From: DASTPP01 sp035762175
GTDB taxonomy: Bacteria; Myxococcota_A; Polyangia; Polyangiales; Polyangiaceae
Direction of reading: 5' to 3'
DNA: 64,000 nucleotides
Assembly (NCBI GenBank): GCA_035762175.1
Contig: DASTPP010000174.1
Coordinates: 1-64,000, forward strand
The notes beneath the pieces were generated by a model. It was not told the origin of the DNA, made no database searches, and was given only the letters and a program-made list of their open reading frames with translations. Of the stretch, positions 45,299 to 53,612 are shown one piece after another. Numbering within the stretch: position 1 is the stretch's first letter; every line of letters begins with the position of its first letter. A program made the translations under genes and the position numbers.

Positions 45299-47353
45299 TC
45301 AGGGCGAGGGACGGGCAGGGGTAGGAGGGCGCAAGTTGTACCGTCGCGGGAGCCCGAACTCGCTGCTGCCCTCGGCGTTGCTGACGCTTCGCTTCGGACG
45401 GCCCTCAGCCGTCGCTGCACTGCCCCCTTGATTGGCCCGGCCGTCAGATGCTGCGCTGACCTGCGCCTTCGCGGAGCCCCTGGATGCTTCGACGGACGCC
45501 ACCGGTGATGCGCTGACCGTCTCCTGAACTAGCGACGGAGGTTCCGCCGGAGGGGTAGCACTCGCAACACTTGGGGGCTGACCTGCTGTCAGGCCCGCGC
45601 TCGAGGGCACAGCAACGGCCGGCGTTAGTACGGCACTCATTGGGGCCATCGGCGAGGGCTCGCTCGCCCCACCCGACGCTGGACTGCGTGCGGCGGACGG
45701 AAGCAAGCCTGTCAGCGGGGGCTCGAGTTGTCGCCGAAAGGTGAACATGAAGGCCAGCGCGAGTGACAGCACGAGCGCTACCCTCACCGCTCGCGCCCGA
45801 CGCCCCCCGGGGGAGTTCGTCGGCTCGCCTTGCCGCAGCCGGGTCGGCGTGGACACCGGGCGCTGAGCGGCGTCGGGCTGCTCGGGGCGGGGCTCGTCTT
45901 CATCAGTCGCTGGCTCGGTCGGCCCAAGGCGGTCACGCACACCGCTCGTGGGGGTTATCAACACCCCCTTGAAGAAGGCGAGAGCGTTCTCGAACTTCGG
46001 TACGAGCGAGCGGGTCGTCGATGGGGTGGGTAGCGGCAGGGTGGTCGCCGGTCCCGGGTCATGCCCCTCAGGCTTCAGCGAGGCGGCCCCTTGCGCGCGG
46101 CTGCCGGGGCCGAAAGGCAAGGCCCCGAAGCGTAGCCTCTGCTGAGACTGAAGGGGCGGCGTCAGGTCTGCCTCGCTCACTGGCGCAGGCGTCTTGACCC
46201 GCGTCGGTGAGACCGAATCGACGGGCGTGGGAGGCGCTGACGGACTCAGGGCCCCCGCCCTCGCTGAGCTCGCGGCTGCTTCTGCGGCCGTCATCGTGTG
46301 GTCGGAAGGTACGAGCGGCGGGGGTGCCTTGTTGGCTGCTGGGCTCGAGAACCCTGCATTGCTCGCGCTCAGCGTCGTGGCGGCGTGGTTGGCCGAAGCA
46401 GACAGGCGTTGCGCGTCGGGGGCGACGTGCGCCCCCGGCGGAATGGGACGCAAGCGAAGGCCCAGCCCGTCCGCGACGCGGTTGATTTCGCCGATGAACG
46501 CCTGTGCCGTGGGGAACCTATGTTCTGGCTCGTAGAGCGTGGCACGGCGCACCAGCGCGCGAACCTCGGGCGGAAGATGGGCGCCGCCCGACAACTCGAG
46601 AGAGGGCACGCCCTCGTTGACGAGGTGCTGGAGGTACTCGTCCTCGGTCAAGTGGGGCAAAAGCCGGAAGCCGAGCAGACATTCGGCAAGCACGAGGCCG
46701 GCCGAGAAGAGGTCGGCCCGATGGTCGATGGGCTTTCGGCTGGCGGTCTCGGGCGCCATGTACGAGGGCGTGCCGATGAGCGCGCGCGGCGCCGTGTCGA
46801 ACTGGCTCGGCGAGAGGCCGATGTCGCAGAGGGCCTTCATCACGCCGAAGTCGAGCAGCGTGCAGGTGCCGTCGCGCTGCACGAAGATGTTGCCGGGCTT
46901 GACGTCGCGGTGCACCGCGCCCGCCCCGTGCACGACCGCGAGCCCCCAGAGCACCTGCCTCATGTACGAGAGGGCGTCGGTCAGCGGCAGCGAGCGCCGG
47001 GTGAGCAGCGTGTAGAGGGTGTCGCCGTAGAGCCGCTCCATCACGAGGTAGGGGCGGCGGCGTTCGTCGCGCAGCCGGCCCGACCCGACCACAGTCACGA
47101 CGTGCGGGGCGCCGTTCAGGAGGCGCAAGAACTCGGCCTCGCGCACGACCCGATCGACCAGCTCGGGGTGCTCGGCGACGCGGGTCGAGAGCACCTTGAA
47201 GGCGAAGAGGTGCCCGGTGTCGACATGCCGAACCTCGTACACGGTGCCCATACCCCCGTGGCCGAGTTCGCAGGTGACGACGTACGGCGTGCCGGTGATG
47301 ACCGAACCCGAGGCCCACGTCGGGCCGTGGTAGACGTCGGGCGGCTGTCCCAT
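45299..47353 (-). CDS. Ser/Thr protein kinase with long tail, membrane anchored
   Basis: 684 residues from ATG 47353. Kinase core complete: ELGHGGMGTVYE Gly loop (29-40), Lys53, HRDVKPGN (Asp150), DFG 168-170, GTPSYMAPE. A long Ala/Pro/Ser linker is followed by one transmembrane helix (RVALVLSLALAFMFTF), then a low-complexity outer part ending in Arg-rich residues. It is divergent from the TPR/PEGA gene at 47469 and next to a double-FHA gene, so phospho-signal readout by FHA is likely (inference). Confidence 0.92.
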   Translation of the reverse strand: MGQPPDVYHGPTWASGSVITGTPYVVTCELGHGGMGTVYEVRHVDTGHLFAFKVLSTRVAEHPELVDRVVREAEFLRLLNGAPHVVTVVGSGRLRDERRRPYLVMERLYGDTLYTLLTRRSLPLTDALSYMRQVLWGLAVVHGAGAVHRDVKPGNIFVQRDGTCTLLDFGVMKALCDIGLSPSQFDTAPRALIGTPSYMAPETASRKPIDHRADLFSAGLVLAECLLGFRLLPHLTEDEYLQHLVNEGVPSLELSGGAHLPPEVRALVRRATLYEPEHRFPTAQAFIGEINRVADGLGLRLRPIPPGAHVAPDAQRLSASANHAATTLSASNAGFSSPAANKAPPPLVPSDHTMTAAEAAASSARAGALSPSAPPTPVDSVSPTRVKTPAPVSEADLTPPLQSQQRLRFGALPFGPGSRAQGAASLKPEGHDPGPATTLPLPTPSTTRSLVPKFENALAFFKGVLITPTSGVRDRLGPTEPATDEDEPRPEQPDAAQRPVSTPTRLRQGEPTNSPGGRRARAVRVALVLSLALAFMFTFRRQLEPPLTGLLPSAARSPASGGASEPSPMAPMSAVLTPAVAVPSSAGLTAGQPPSVASATPPAEPPSLVQETVSASPVASVEASRGSAKAQVSAASDGRANQGGSAATAEGRPKRSVSNAEGSSEFGLPRRYNLRPPTPARPSP

Positions 47354-47468
47354 CGTTTCGGCCCCTTCCGCAGCGGCGTGGACGCGTAGTAAAGAGAGGT
47401 TGCAAGGTTTTGGCAACGCTCTTTCGGCAGCTCCGGTCGGGAAGGGCAGAGGCAGGAGAGGCGCCCAC

Positions 47469-48542
47469 ATGTCCCTACGTGGCGTAGTCATTCGAGCGAT
47501 GGTGTTGTTCGCGCTCGTCATGGCGCCCTCCCTGGCAGGGGCGAAGCCCCAACTTAGGACAGCCGACCCGAAGTGGCGGTTCTACCAAGACATCTACCAC
47601 GCGGCCGAGAATTACATGGAACTCGGCCGTTGGGAGGAGGCCCTGGTACGGCTTGACGCGCTCCTGGACAAGCGCGTCGACACGGCGTCGGTGCGCTTCT
47701 ACCGCGCGCTCTGCTTCGCCAACCTGAAGCGCTGGGTCGAGGCCTACGAAGACTTCGGGCGTGCCTTCGCGATGGGTGACCCTGCTTCGCCAGAGGACGC
47801 GTCCATCGCGAAAGAGAGCTACAAGAAGATGGCCGAGGTGAAGAAACGTCTCGGCTGGTTGCATATCTCCGTCGGGCCTCTGCCCAAGGTCGAGCGCCCC
47901 GTTCTGCTCATCGACGGTGAGCCCGTGCCTACAGAGAAGGACCCCGAGCTGCCGTCGGACGGCGGTGCCATCTGGTGGGCTCCGAGGCCGGTTCTGCGAG
48001 GCGAACACACGGTCGAGGTGCGCATCCCGGGCCGCGAACCCTTGCAGAAGAGGGTCTTGGTCGACTCAAAGGAGGGCGACCAGACAAGTCGGACACCGTT
48101 CCCTGAGCCTCTGACCCCTGTCCACTTCGACCTCTCGCAAGACACGCCGAAGCCTAACGGGGCCGTGCTCACGCCCCACGCGTCTGTCACGCGTGAGGCT
48201 TCGTTGCCCTCGCAATCGCGTTCGACGGGTGGCGTTACGCCCTACTTGGGGGGCGCCGCGCTCGCGCTCGGCGTGACTTCAGCCGGTCTCTCGACGGCAT
48301 ACTTTCTGGACCGCGCAGAGGGCCGGGGAGACGCGCTCTTGGTGGCCGGGGGTATCACGGCGGGGGCCGCGGTGGCTTCGGGCGTCTTGGCGCTGCTTCT
48401 TGGAGGCGGCCCCTCGGACGCGAAGATGGACCGAGGGGGGCCATCGAGCCCGGCCGCGAGGGCGCCAAGCAGCCTGCGCGGGCGCGTGGTCGTGGCGCCG
48501 AACCCCCAGGGGGGTGGGCTGATCTGGGCGGGTTCGTTCTGA
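47469..48542 (+). CDS. TPR/PEGA-like exported protein
   Basis: 357 residues from ATG 47469. Signal peptide (MVLFALVMAPSLAGA, cleavage near residue 24). TPR-like region (YHAAENYMELGRWEEALVRL; VRFYRALCFANLKRWVEAYE). PEGA-like sheet (LLIDGEPVPTEKDPEL, then RGEHTVEVRIPGREPLQKRV). Two C-terminal hydrophobic segments. Same general design as the gene at 5713. Divergent from a kinase; first gene of a co-directional series with the FHA protein. Confidence 0.8.
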   Translation: MSLRGVVIRAMVLFALVMAPSLAGAKPQLRTADPKWRFYQDIYHAAENYMELGRWEEALVRLDALLDKRVDTASVRFYRALCFANLKRWVEAYEDFGRAFAMGDPASPEDASIAKESYKKMAEVKKRLGWLHISVGPLPKVERPVLLIDGEPVPTEKDPELPSDGGAIWWAPRPVLRGEHTVEVRIPGREPLQKRVLVDSKEGDQTSRTPFPEPLTPVHFDLSQDTPKPNGAVLTPHASVTREASLPSQSRSTGGVTPYLGGAALALGVTSAGLSTAYFLDRAEGRGDALLVAGGITAGAAVASGVLALLLGGGPSDAKMDRGGPSSPAARAPSSLRGRVVVAPNPQGGGLIWAGSF

Positions 48543-48634
48543 GGGGGCGGGCCACCGCGCTTGCGGCGCCCCCGGGCCTGCGCGTAGCTTACTTCGCCCC
48601 CGAGACTTGACCCGGCGACTGGGGGACCCGCGTC

Positions 48635-50245
48635 ATGTGGCTGCTGAGCATCGAAGACTACGAGGGGCTGACCACGTTTCATCGCCTCGCCGGCGACCGC
48701 TACACGCTCGGCCGCGCCCCCGACAACGACTTCGTGCTCGCCCAACTCAACGTGTCGCGACGTCAAGGCCGGCTCGAGCGCCGGGGCGACGACTGGGTCT
48801 ACATCGACGAAGGCAGCTCGCTCGGGTCGTACGTCAACTGCGGTCTGGTGAGGGCGTACGAGCCAGTGCCGCTCCAAGACGGCGCGGTAGTGCAGTTCAG
48901 CGACTATGTGCTGCGCCTCTCGAAGGCCGAGCTCGAGGGCGCGCCGACGCCCCCGCCGCGCTACGTCGAGCCCGCGCGGTTGAGGGCGCTCTCCGGCCCG
49001 CTGGCGGGGGCCGAACATGTCTTCGGCCGCAGCGAGCTCGTCACCATCGGGCGCGCTGACGAATGCACGCTTTCGATCGTGCATGAGCAGGTGAGCGAGA
49101 TTCACGCGGTGATTCGGCCGCTCGGCGACGGACGACACGAACTCGTCGACAAGAGCCACAACGGCCTGCTCTTCGTCAATGGCCAGCGGCTCGAGTGGTC
49201 CGAGCACGCGCTCGAAGGCGGCGACGCCATCAACGTGGGCGGCGTCGCCCTCTTCCGCTACCTCGAAGCGAGCCAACAGCCTGACCCGCGCTTCGATGAG
49301 CACTGGGGCGCGCCCGAGACCACGCCAGAGATCAAGCCGTCCGCCCCTGAAGCCCGCATCTCACGCGACGTCGAGGACGGCGCCCTGCCTGAAAATCGCG
49401 TGGAGGTCGTGGGGCCGGTGCCCCTGCCCGCGCCGCGCCCGCCCTCGGCGTCGTTTCAGCGCCTCTGCAGGGCGACCATCGGGCATGGCGTTCGTGGGCC
49501 GGTGGTGGTCAAGCGCGAGCCCATCGAGGGCGTCACGCCTCGCCGCACCGACGTCTCGACGTGGTACGCGGGGGTGCCGGCATCGATGGCTTCCCCGCAA
49601 GGGTCGGGTTCAACGGAGCCGAGGGCTGTGGCGGTCGCCCCCGAGCGCTATCCGTCGGGGCTTACACTCTCCGCGCTCGCGGCGCCGGTCGGCGTGTCCG
49701 GGGTGGGGGCTTCTACCGCCCCAACGCCAAAGCTCGATGCCTGGCCCGACGAGGCTGAAGCGCCGGAAGCAGAGCGTGCGGTAGCGCCCCCGAACACGCC
49801 GCCACATTCAAGTCGCTTGCGCTCGGCCTTCTTCTGGGCCGCCGTGGTGGCGCTGGGCGCCGTGGGTGGGTCGAAGCTCGCAACGCTCTCGCTGAAGGCC
49901 GAGAGGTCGGCGGCGAACGAGCCCCCGGCCTTCACGCCTCCGCCAGCGCCGAACCCGTCTGACGCCCCTCTCGTGCCCTCTGCGCCGCCAATGGTGCAGG
50001 GGTCTGAGCCAGCCACCGCTGCTTCAAGCGCTGCGGCGCCGAAGGCGAGCACGACGCCCCCGGCGCGGCCGTCGGCAGGCAAGCTTGTTGCGGTCCCAAA
50101 CCGGGCGCTTCTCGAAGCGAAGGTGCGGGCTGGGCGAGCGGGCCCCCGCGAGGCGCAACAACTCTTGTCGCTTTGTCAGCGAGACGGAGACGCGCGTTGC
50201 ATGGGCATCGCTCGTGCAGCGCTCGAAAGGGGGCCGGCTCGGTGA
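48635..50245 (+). CDS. Double-FHA-domain membrane protein
   Basis: 536 residues from ATG 48635. FHA 1 at ~18-95 (YTLGRAPDNDFVLAQLNVSRRQGRL) and FHA 2 at ~125-200 (VTIGRADECTLSIVHEQVSEIHAV, then SHNGLLFVNGQRL). Both keep the Gly-Arg and Ser motif needed for phosphothreonine binding. A Pro/Ala linker, one TM helix (FFWAAVVALGAVGGSKLATL) and a short C-terminal helical region follow. It probably reads marks placed by the adjacent kinase. Overlaps the next gene by GTGA. Confidence 0.88.
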   Translation: MWLLSIEDYEGLTTFHRLAGDRYTLGRAPDNDFVLAQLNVSRRQGRLERRGDDWVYIDEGSSLGSYVNCGLVRAYEPVPLQDGAVVQFSDYVLRLSKAELEGAPTPPPRYVEPARLRALSGPLAGAEHVFGRSELVTIGRADECTLSIVHEQVSEIHAVIRPLGDGRHELVDKSHNGLLFVNGQRLEWSEHALEGGDAINVGGVALFRYLEASQQPDPRFDEHWGAPETTPEIKPSAPEARISRDVEDGALPENRVEVVGPVPLPAPRPPSASFQRLCRATIGHGVRGPVVVKREPIEGVTPRRTDVSTWYAGVPASMASPQGSGSTEPRAVAVAPERYPSGLTLSALAAPVGVSGVGASTAPTPKLDAWPDEAEAPEAERAVAPPNTPPHSSRLRSAFFWAAVVALGAVGGSKLATLSLKAERSAANEPPAFTPPPAPNPSDAPLVPSAPPMVQGSEPATAASSAAAPKASTTPPARPSAGKLVAVPNRALLEAKVRAGRAGPREAQQLLSLCQRDGDARCMGIARAALERGPAR

Positions 50246-51498
50246 GGCAGCCCGTTCGCGGCTGGAGGCGAGCGGCAACCGTGGCGGCGGCCCTCGCTTT
50301 GGCGCCGCTGCAAGCGCCGGCTGCGCCGATCGGGCCGACGACCGAGGCGCTGCCGGTCATCCCGCTCGAGGCCGGAATCGAAGAAGACTGGGCGGCGAAG
50401 CTGGTGACGGGCGCGCTTCGCGAGGCGGTGCTTCGCTCGGACGAGTACACGGTAATGGACGGCGTCTTGCCGTTCTCGTCGCTCCGCATCCAAGCCAAAT
50501 GCGCGGTCATCGACCCGCGGCACGGCGTCACCGAAGTGGGCGATTTCTCCGTCGACGAGGCTTGCCTCAAGCGCATCGGCCGCCGCCTGGGCGTGAAGCG
50601 CTTTCTGTGGGGGCACGTCTACAGCTACGCCAAAGAGGGGGCAGCGCCCATGGTCAAGGTGCACCTCTGGCGGGAAGGCGAACCCGACCGCTCGCTCTAC
50701 CTACCCTTCCACCCGCAGGCGGTCGAGCGCATGGCCGAGCGCTTCTACCGTCATCTTGTCATCCCCGAGAAGACGGCCGAGGTAGAGCTGACGACCGAAC
50801 GGCCCGTCGACGGCGATCTCTTCATCGATGGCCAGCAACGGGGCCCATATGAGCCTCGACTCCGGCTGTCGCTCTTCCCGGGCGAACATGCGATCGAGGT
50901 ACGTCGCGATGGCAAGGTCGTCGTCGCGGCAAAAGCGCTGGTGTCGCTCGCACCAGGGCGGATTCAGGGAGTAACGCTTGCACCGGCAGAGCCGGTGACT
51001 GGCCCGGTAGTACCACCCCCGCGCCTGCCGCCGACGGGTGAAGCTGTGCCGCCCGTGGAGAGCTCGGCGCGAACGACATGGGCGTGGGTGGCGTTGGGGG
51101 CGGGCACCGCGTCGATCGGCGCGGGCCTGTTGCTCAACGCCCGAATGAACGCCCTCGACGACCGTTGGTCGAGCGATCCTGCTTTGGCCGCTTACCGTCG
51201 GGGCGCGCCGCCAGGGCAGGACGTTTGCGATGCGGCCGAGGCGGGCATCGAGTCGCCATGGCCCGGTGCGGCGACCCGTGCGCGGGTCGACCGACTGTGC
51301 TCCGGCGGCGACACGCTTGGGGTGCTGCGCTCGGTGTTCTATGGCGTCGGCGCTCTCGGGATCGGCGCAGGCGTTGCCCTTTTGGTGACGTCGAAGACAT
51401 CATCGGCGCGACGCGCCGCGAATGCGCCGACCTCATGGCAACTCGTGCCGCTCGCCGGCCCGTCGTTCGGTGGGCTGCAAGCGGCGACGAGCTTCTAA
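50242..51498 (+). CDS. PEGA-domain exported protein
   Basis: 418 residues from GTG 50242, coupled to the FHA gene. Signal peptide (AATVAAALALAPLQAPA). An N-terminal region looks like an ATP-independent periplasmic fold (ALREAVLRSDEYTVMDG, then KRFLWGHVYSYAKEG). A PEGA domain (LTTERPVDGDLFIDGQQRGP, then LFPGEHAIEVRRDGK) is followed by two C-terminal hydrophobic stretches and paired Cys (DVCDAAEAG, RLCSGG). Envelope function; specific role unknown. Confidence 0.8.
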   Translation: MRQPVRGWRRAATVAAALALAPLQAPAAPIGPTTEALPVIPLEAGIEEDWAAKLVTGALREAVLRSDEYTVMDGVLPFSSLRIQAKCAVIDPRHGVTEVGDFSVDEACLKRIGRRLGVKRFLWGHVYSYAKEGAAPMVKVHLWREGEPDRSLYLPFHPQAVERMAERFYRHLVIPEKTAEVELTTERPVDGDLFIDGQQRGPYEPRLRLSLFPGEHAIEVRRDGKVVVAAKALVSLAPGRIQGVTLAPAEPVTGPVVPPPRLPPTGEAVPPVESSARTTWAWVALGAGTASIGAGLLLNARMNALDDRWSSDPALAAYRRGAPPGQDVCDAAEAGIESPWPGAATRARVDRLCSGGDTLGVLRSVFYGVGALGIGAGVALLVTSKTSSARRAANAPTSWQLVPLAGPSFGGLQAATSF

Positions 51499-51515
51499 AT
51501 GGCAGGTGCGGCCCA

Positions 51516-52886
51516 ATGAAACGCTGCGGTTCGGGAGCCACGCTCGTGAGCCTAATCGGCGCGCTCGGCGCGTTGCGCTGCGCATCGATCGACCCGGGCG
51601 AGGGTGAAGGTCTGGCGCCGCCTTCTGGAGGCAGCGGGACCGCCGGAGCGAGCGGCAGCGGTGGGGGCACGGGGGGCTCGGTTATGGGCTCCGGGGGGCT
51701 CGGGGGCGGGGGCTCGGGCGGGGGTGGCCCGTGCGCGAGCGACGCGGCGTGCGGCGCCGAGCGGGGCACGGGCTCGCTGTGCGTCGGCGAGGTGTGCACC
51801 GCCCCCGCGGCGAGCTGCGCCAAGGCCACACTCGTCGTCACGCCCCAGAAGGCCGACGAGGGCGGCATCGATGCCGAGCTTGCCGGTGCGTGCCACTACC
51901 GTGAGCTCGCCCCGGCACTTGCGGCCGCGGCCGGGGGCGCGGCGGGGGCCGCGACGACGCGCGTGGTGGTCTACGCCTCGTCCGTCGCGGGGCCGGCGGT
52001 CGTGCCTTCGGGGGTGCGGCTCGAAGGGCGGGCGACCGCGCCCGCCTCGCTCGTGGCGTTGGCAGGGGCCGAATCGAACGGTGCCGGAGGTGCTGCGGGT
52101 ACGTCGGGGGCCGGCGGGGCGGGCGGGAGCAGCGCCCCGCCGGCGCTCGTGACGCTCGGCGTGGGCTCGGTGCTGGCGGGTTTCGCGCTCGACGGAAAGG
52201 GCGCGGCCGCGGGCGTGCGCGCCGAGGCGGGGGCGCTGCGGCTGGAAGGGCCGCTGACAGTCACCAACACGACACGGGCGGTCGACCTCGGGGGCACGGC
52301 CGACGCGACCGTGGCGGGCACACAGGCGGCCCCGGTGCTGGTGAAAGGCAACCAGCTCGGCATTGTGGTCGGCCCGACAGCGAGTTTGGCGCTCACGGGC
52401 GACGGGGAGAAGGGTGGGGTGACGGTCGAGGGGACGACCGCGGGCGCTGGCGTGCTCGTACTCGCGGGCGAAGTCGGGCCAGCGGTGCGGCTCGAGGGCT
52501 TGCGCGCGAAGGACAACAAGGTCGGCACGGTCGACGGCACGGGTGCGGTCGAGGTGCGTCAGGGCCGTAGCGTCACGATCAAGAACGGCGTGTTCGAGGG
52601 CAACCGCCAGGCCGTCACGCTCAACGGCGAGCTCACCTCGGGCTTCACCTCGTTCACCAATGTGGTGCTCGAGGGCAACCGCTTCACCCTCGCGACGCCG
52701 GGGCAAGGAAGTACGATTTGCGGCTCGCAGCTCGGCAATCAGACGCAGCTCCGGCTCGGACCGGGTAACGTCTTCCCGCTCGCGGCGACCAACTGTCCGC
52801 CGGCGCAGGCAGGTAGCTGCAACACGGGGGCAGACGTTGGGTACGACACGGCCAATCAGTTCGCCATCACTTGTACCGGAAGCTAA
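51516..52886 (+). CDS. Exported Gly-rich protein, possible parallel beta-helix
   Basis: 456 residues from ATG 51516. N-terminal export signal (LVSLIGALGALRCASI) with Cys but no classical lipobox. A Gly/Ser-rich linker (about 35-70) and a Cys-rich short module (CASDAACGAERGTGSLCVGE) follow. The large rest has repeated Val/Leu/Gly/Asn steps (GPLTVTNTTRAVDLGG, VVLEGNRFTLATPG) suggesting a right-handed beta-helix, with a late Cys pair. Likely a cell-surface protein of myxobacterial type. 17 nt after the PEGA gene. Confidence 0.7.
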   Translation: MKRCGSGATLVSLIGALGALRCASIDPGEGEGLAPPSGGSGTAGASGSGGGTGGSVMGSGGLGGGGSGGGGPCASDAACGAERGTGSLCVGEVCTAPAASCAKATLVVTPQKADEGGIDAELAGACHYRELAPALAAAAGGAAGAATTRVVVYASSVAGPAVVPSGVRLEGRATAPASLVALAGAESNGAGGAAGTSGAGGAGGSSAPPALVTLGVGSVLAGFALDGKGAAAGVRAEAGALRLEGPLTVTNTTRAVDLGGTADATVAGTQAAPVLVKGNQLGIVVGPTASLALTGDGEKGGVTVEGTTAGAGVLVLAGEVGPAVRLEGLRAKDNKVGTVDGTGAVEVRQGRSVTIKNGVFEGNRQAVTLNGELTSGFTSFTNVVLEGNRFTLATPGQGSTICGSQLGNQTQLRLGPGNVFPLAATNCPPAQAGSCNTGADVGYDTANQFAITCTGS

Positions 52887-52995
52887 CTACAAGGCCGCAC
52901 ATGTGGCGCGTCCTTGGAGGCAAGGCGCGCGAATTGCTCTTGCACAGAGGTACATCGCGGGGTAGGTTGCGAGTGCGGGCTGCGCGCGTAAGCTC

Positions 52996-53162
52996 GATTC
53001 CCGAAGCAGACTCGGGGCCGTTAAAACCGGCGAAGTCTGATCCCCCAAGCGGGCTGGGGCCGTTCAGTCGGCAAGGCTCGATTCCCCAAGCGGACTGGGG
53101 CTGGTTCGGCCAGCAAGGTCCGATTCCCCAAGCGGGCTGGGGCCGTTCGGTCGGCAAAGCTC
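52996..53162. repeat. Four tandem ~41-bp hairpin repeats
   Basis: Units start at 52996, 53039, 53080 and 53122. Each opens GATTCCCCAAGCGG.CTGGGG (self-pairing CCCCA/TGGGG) and ends with TCGGCAAGGCTC-type sequence, itself with inverted parts. Units abut with no spacers. Unlike a CRISPR array, these are contiguous and diverged. Confidence 0.8.
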
Positions 53163-53366
53163 GAGCGCCTCGAACGCAAGCACATAAACCCATTCTTGCC
53201 GCACACGAACGTTGGTCTCGTGTTCGGCCAGGAGAAGCCATGTCGTCCTCCGAAACGCTGTGGCTCCTGGTTTGGTTGCTCTCGTACGCTCGCGCGTGCC
53301 CGCGCTGCTGCGCGCGGGTGCCCGCACGTCGGGACAACAAACAGGGCCGTCGTAAATGAGCTAAAA

Positions 53367-53399
53367 GAGCGGTACGCTCTCCTCGAGAGCGTACCGCTC
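53367..53399. terminator. Perfect 15-bp hairpin
   Basis: GAGCGGTACGCTCTC pairs with GAGAGCGTACCGCTC around CTC, preceded by TAAAA and followed by GTGTTTG. It could end transcripts from either direction. Confidence 0.6.
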
Positions 53400-53612
53400 G
53401 TGTTTGACAGCATCTCCTCACCCTGGCACGTCCTGGGAGGATGGGGGCGCGCGCCGTCAGCCGCGGGGGGCCGGCGCCCGGGGGAGGTCGGGAGGCCGAG
53501 CAGAGCCTAATGCGCATTCCCTTATCTTCGAAGCCCCGCTCCATGTGCACACATCAGCCGCGGTATCACGTCGCAGCTCGTGTCCCACGGAGTCGATGCC
53601 ACCCAACGTAAG

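Larger units (their letters stand above)
52887..53612. other. ~730-bp non-coding region with tandem repeats and a strong hairpin
   Basis: No supported gene. Holds four ~41-bp repeats (52996-53162) and a 15-bp perfect hairpin (53367-53399). Long frames across the repeats only translate them (PAWGI / PSPLGES motifs). Confidence 0.6.

Noticed and set aside
52996..53162. CRISPR array
   Set aside because: Units are contiguous with no unique spacers and no cas genes are nearby.
52867..53550. Open frame across the tandem repeats
   Set aside because: Translation only repeats the DNA unit in several frames; no ribosome site or conserved protein.
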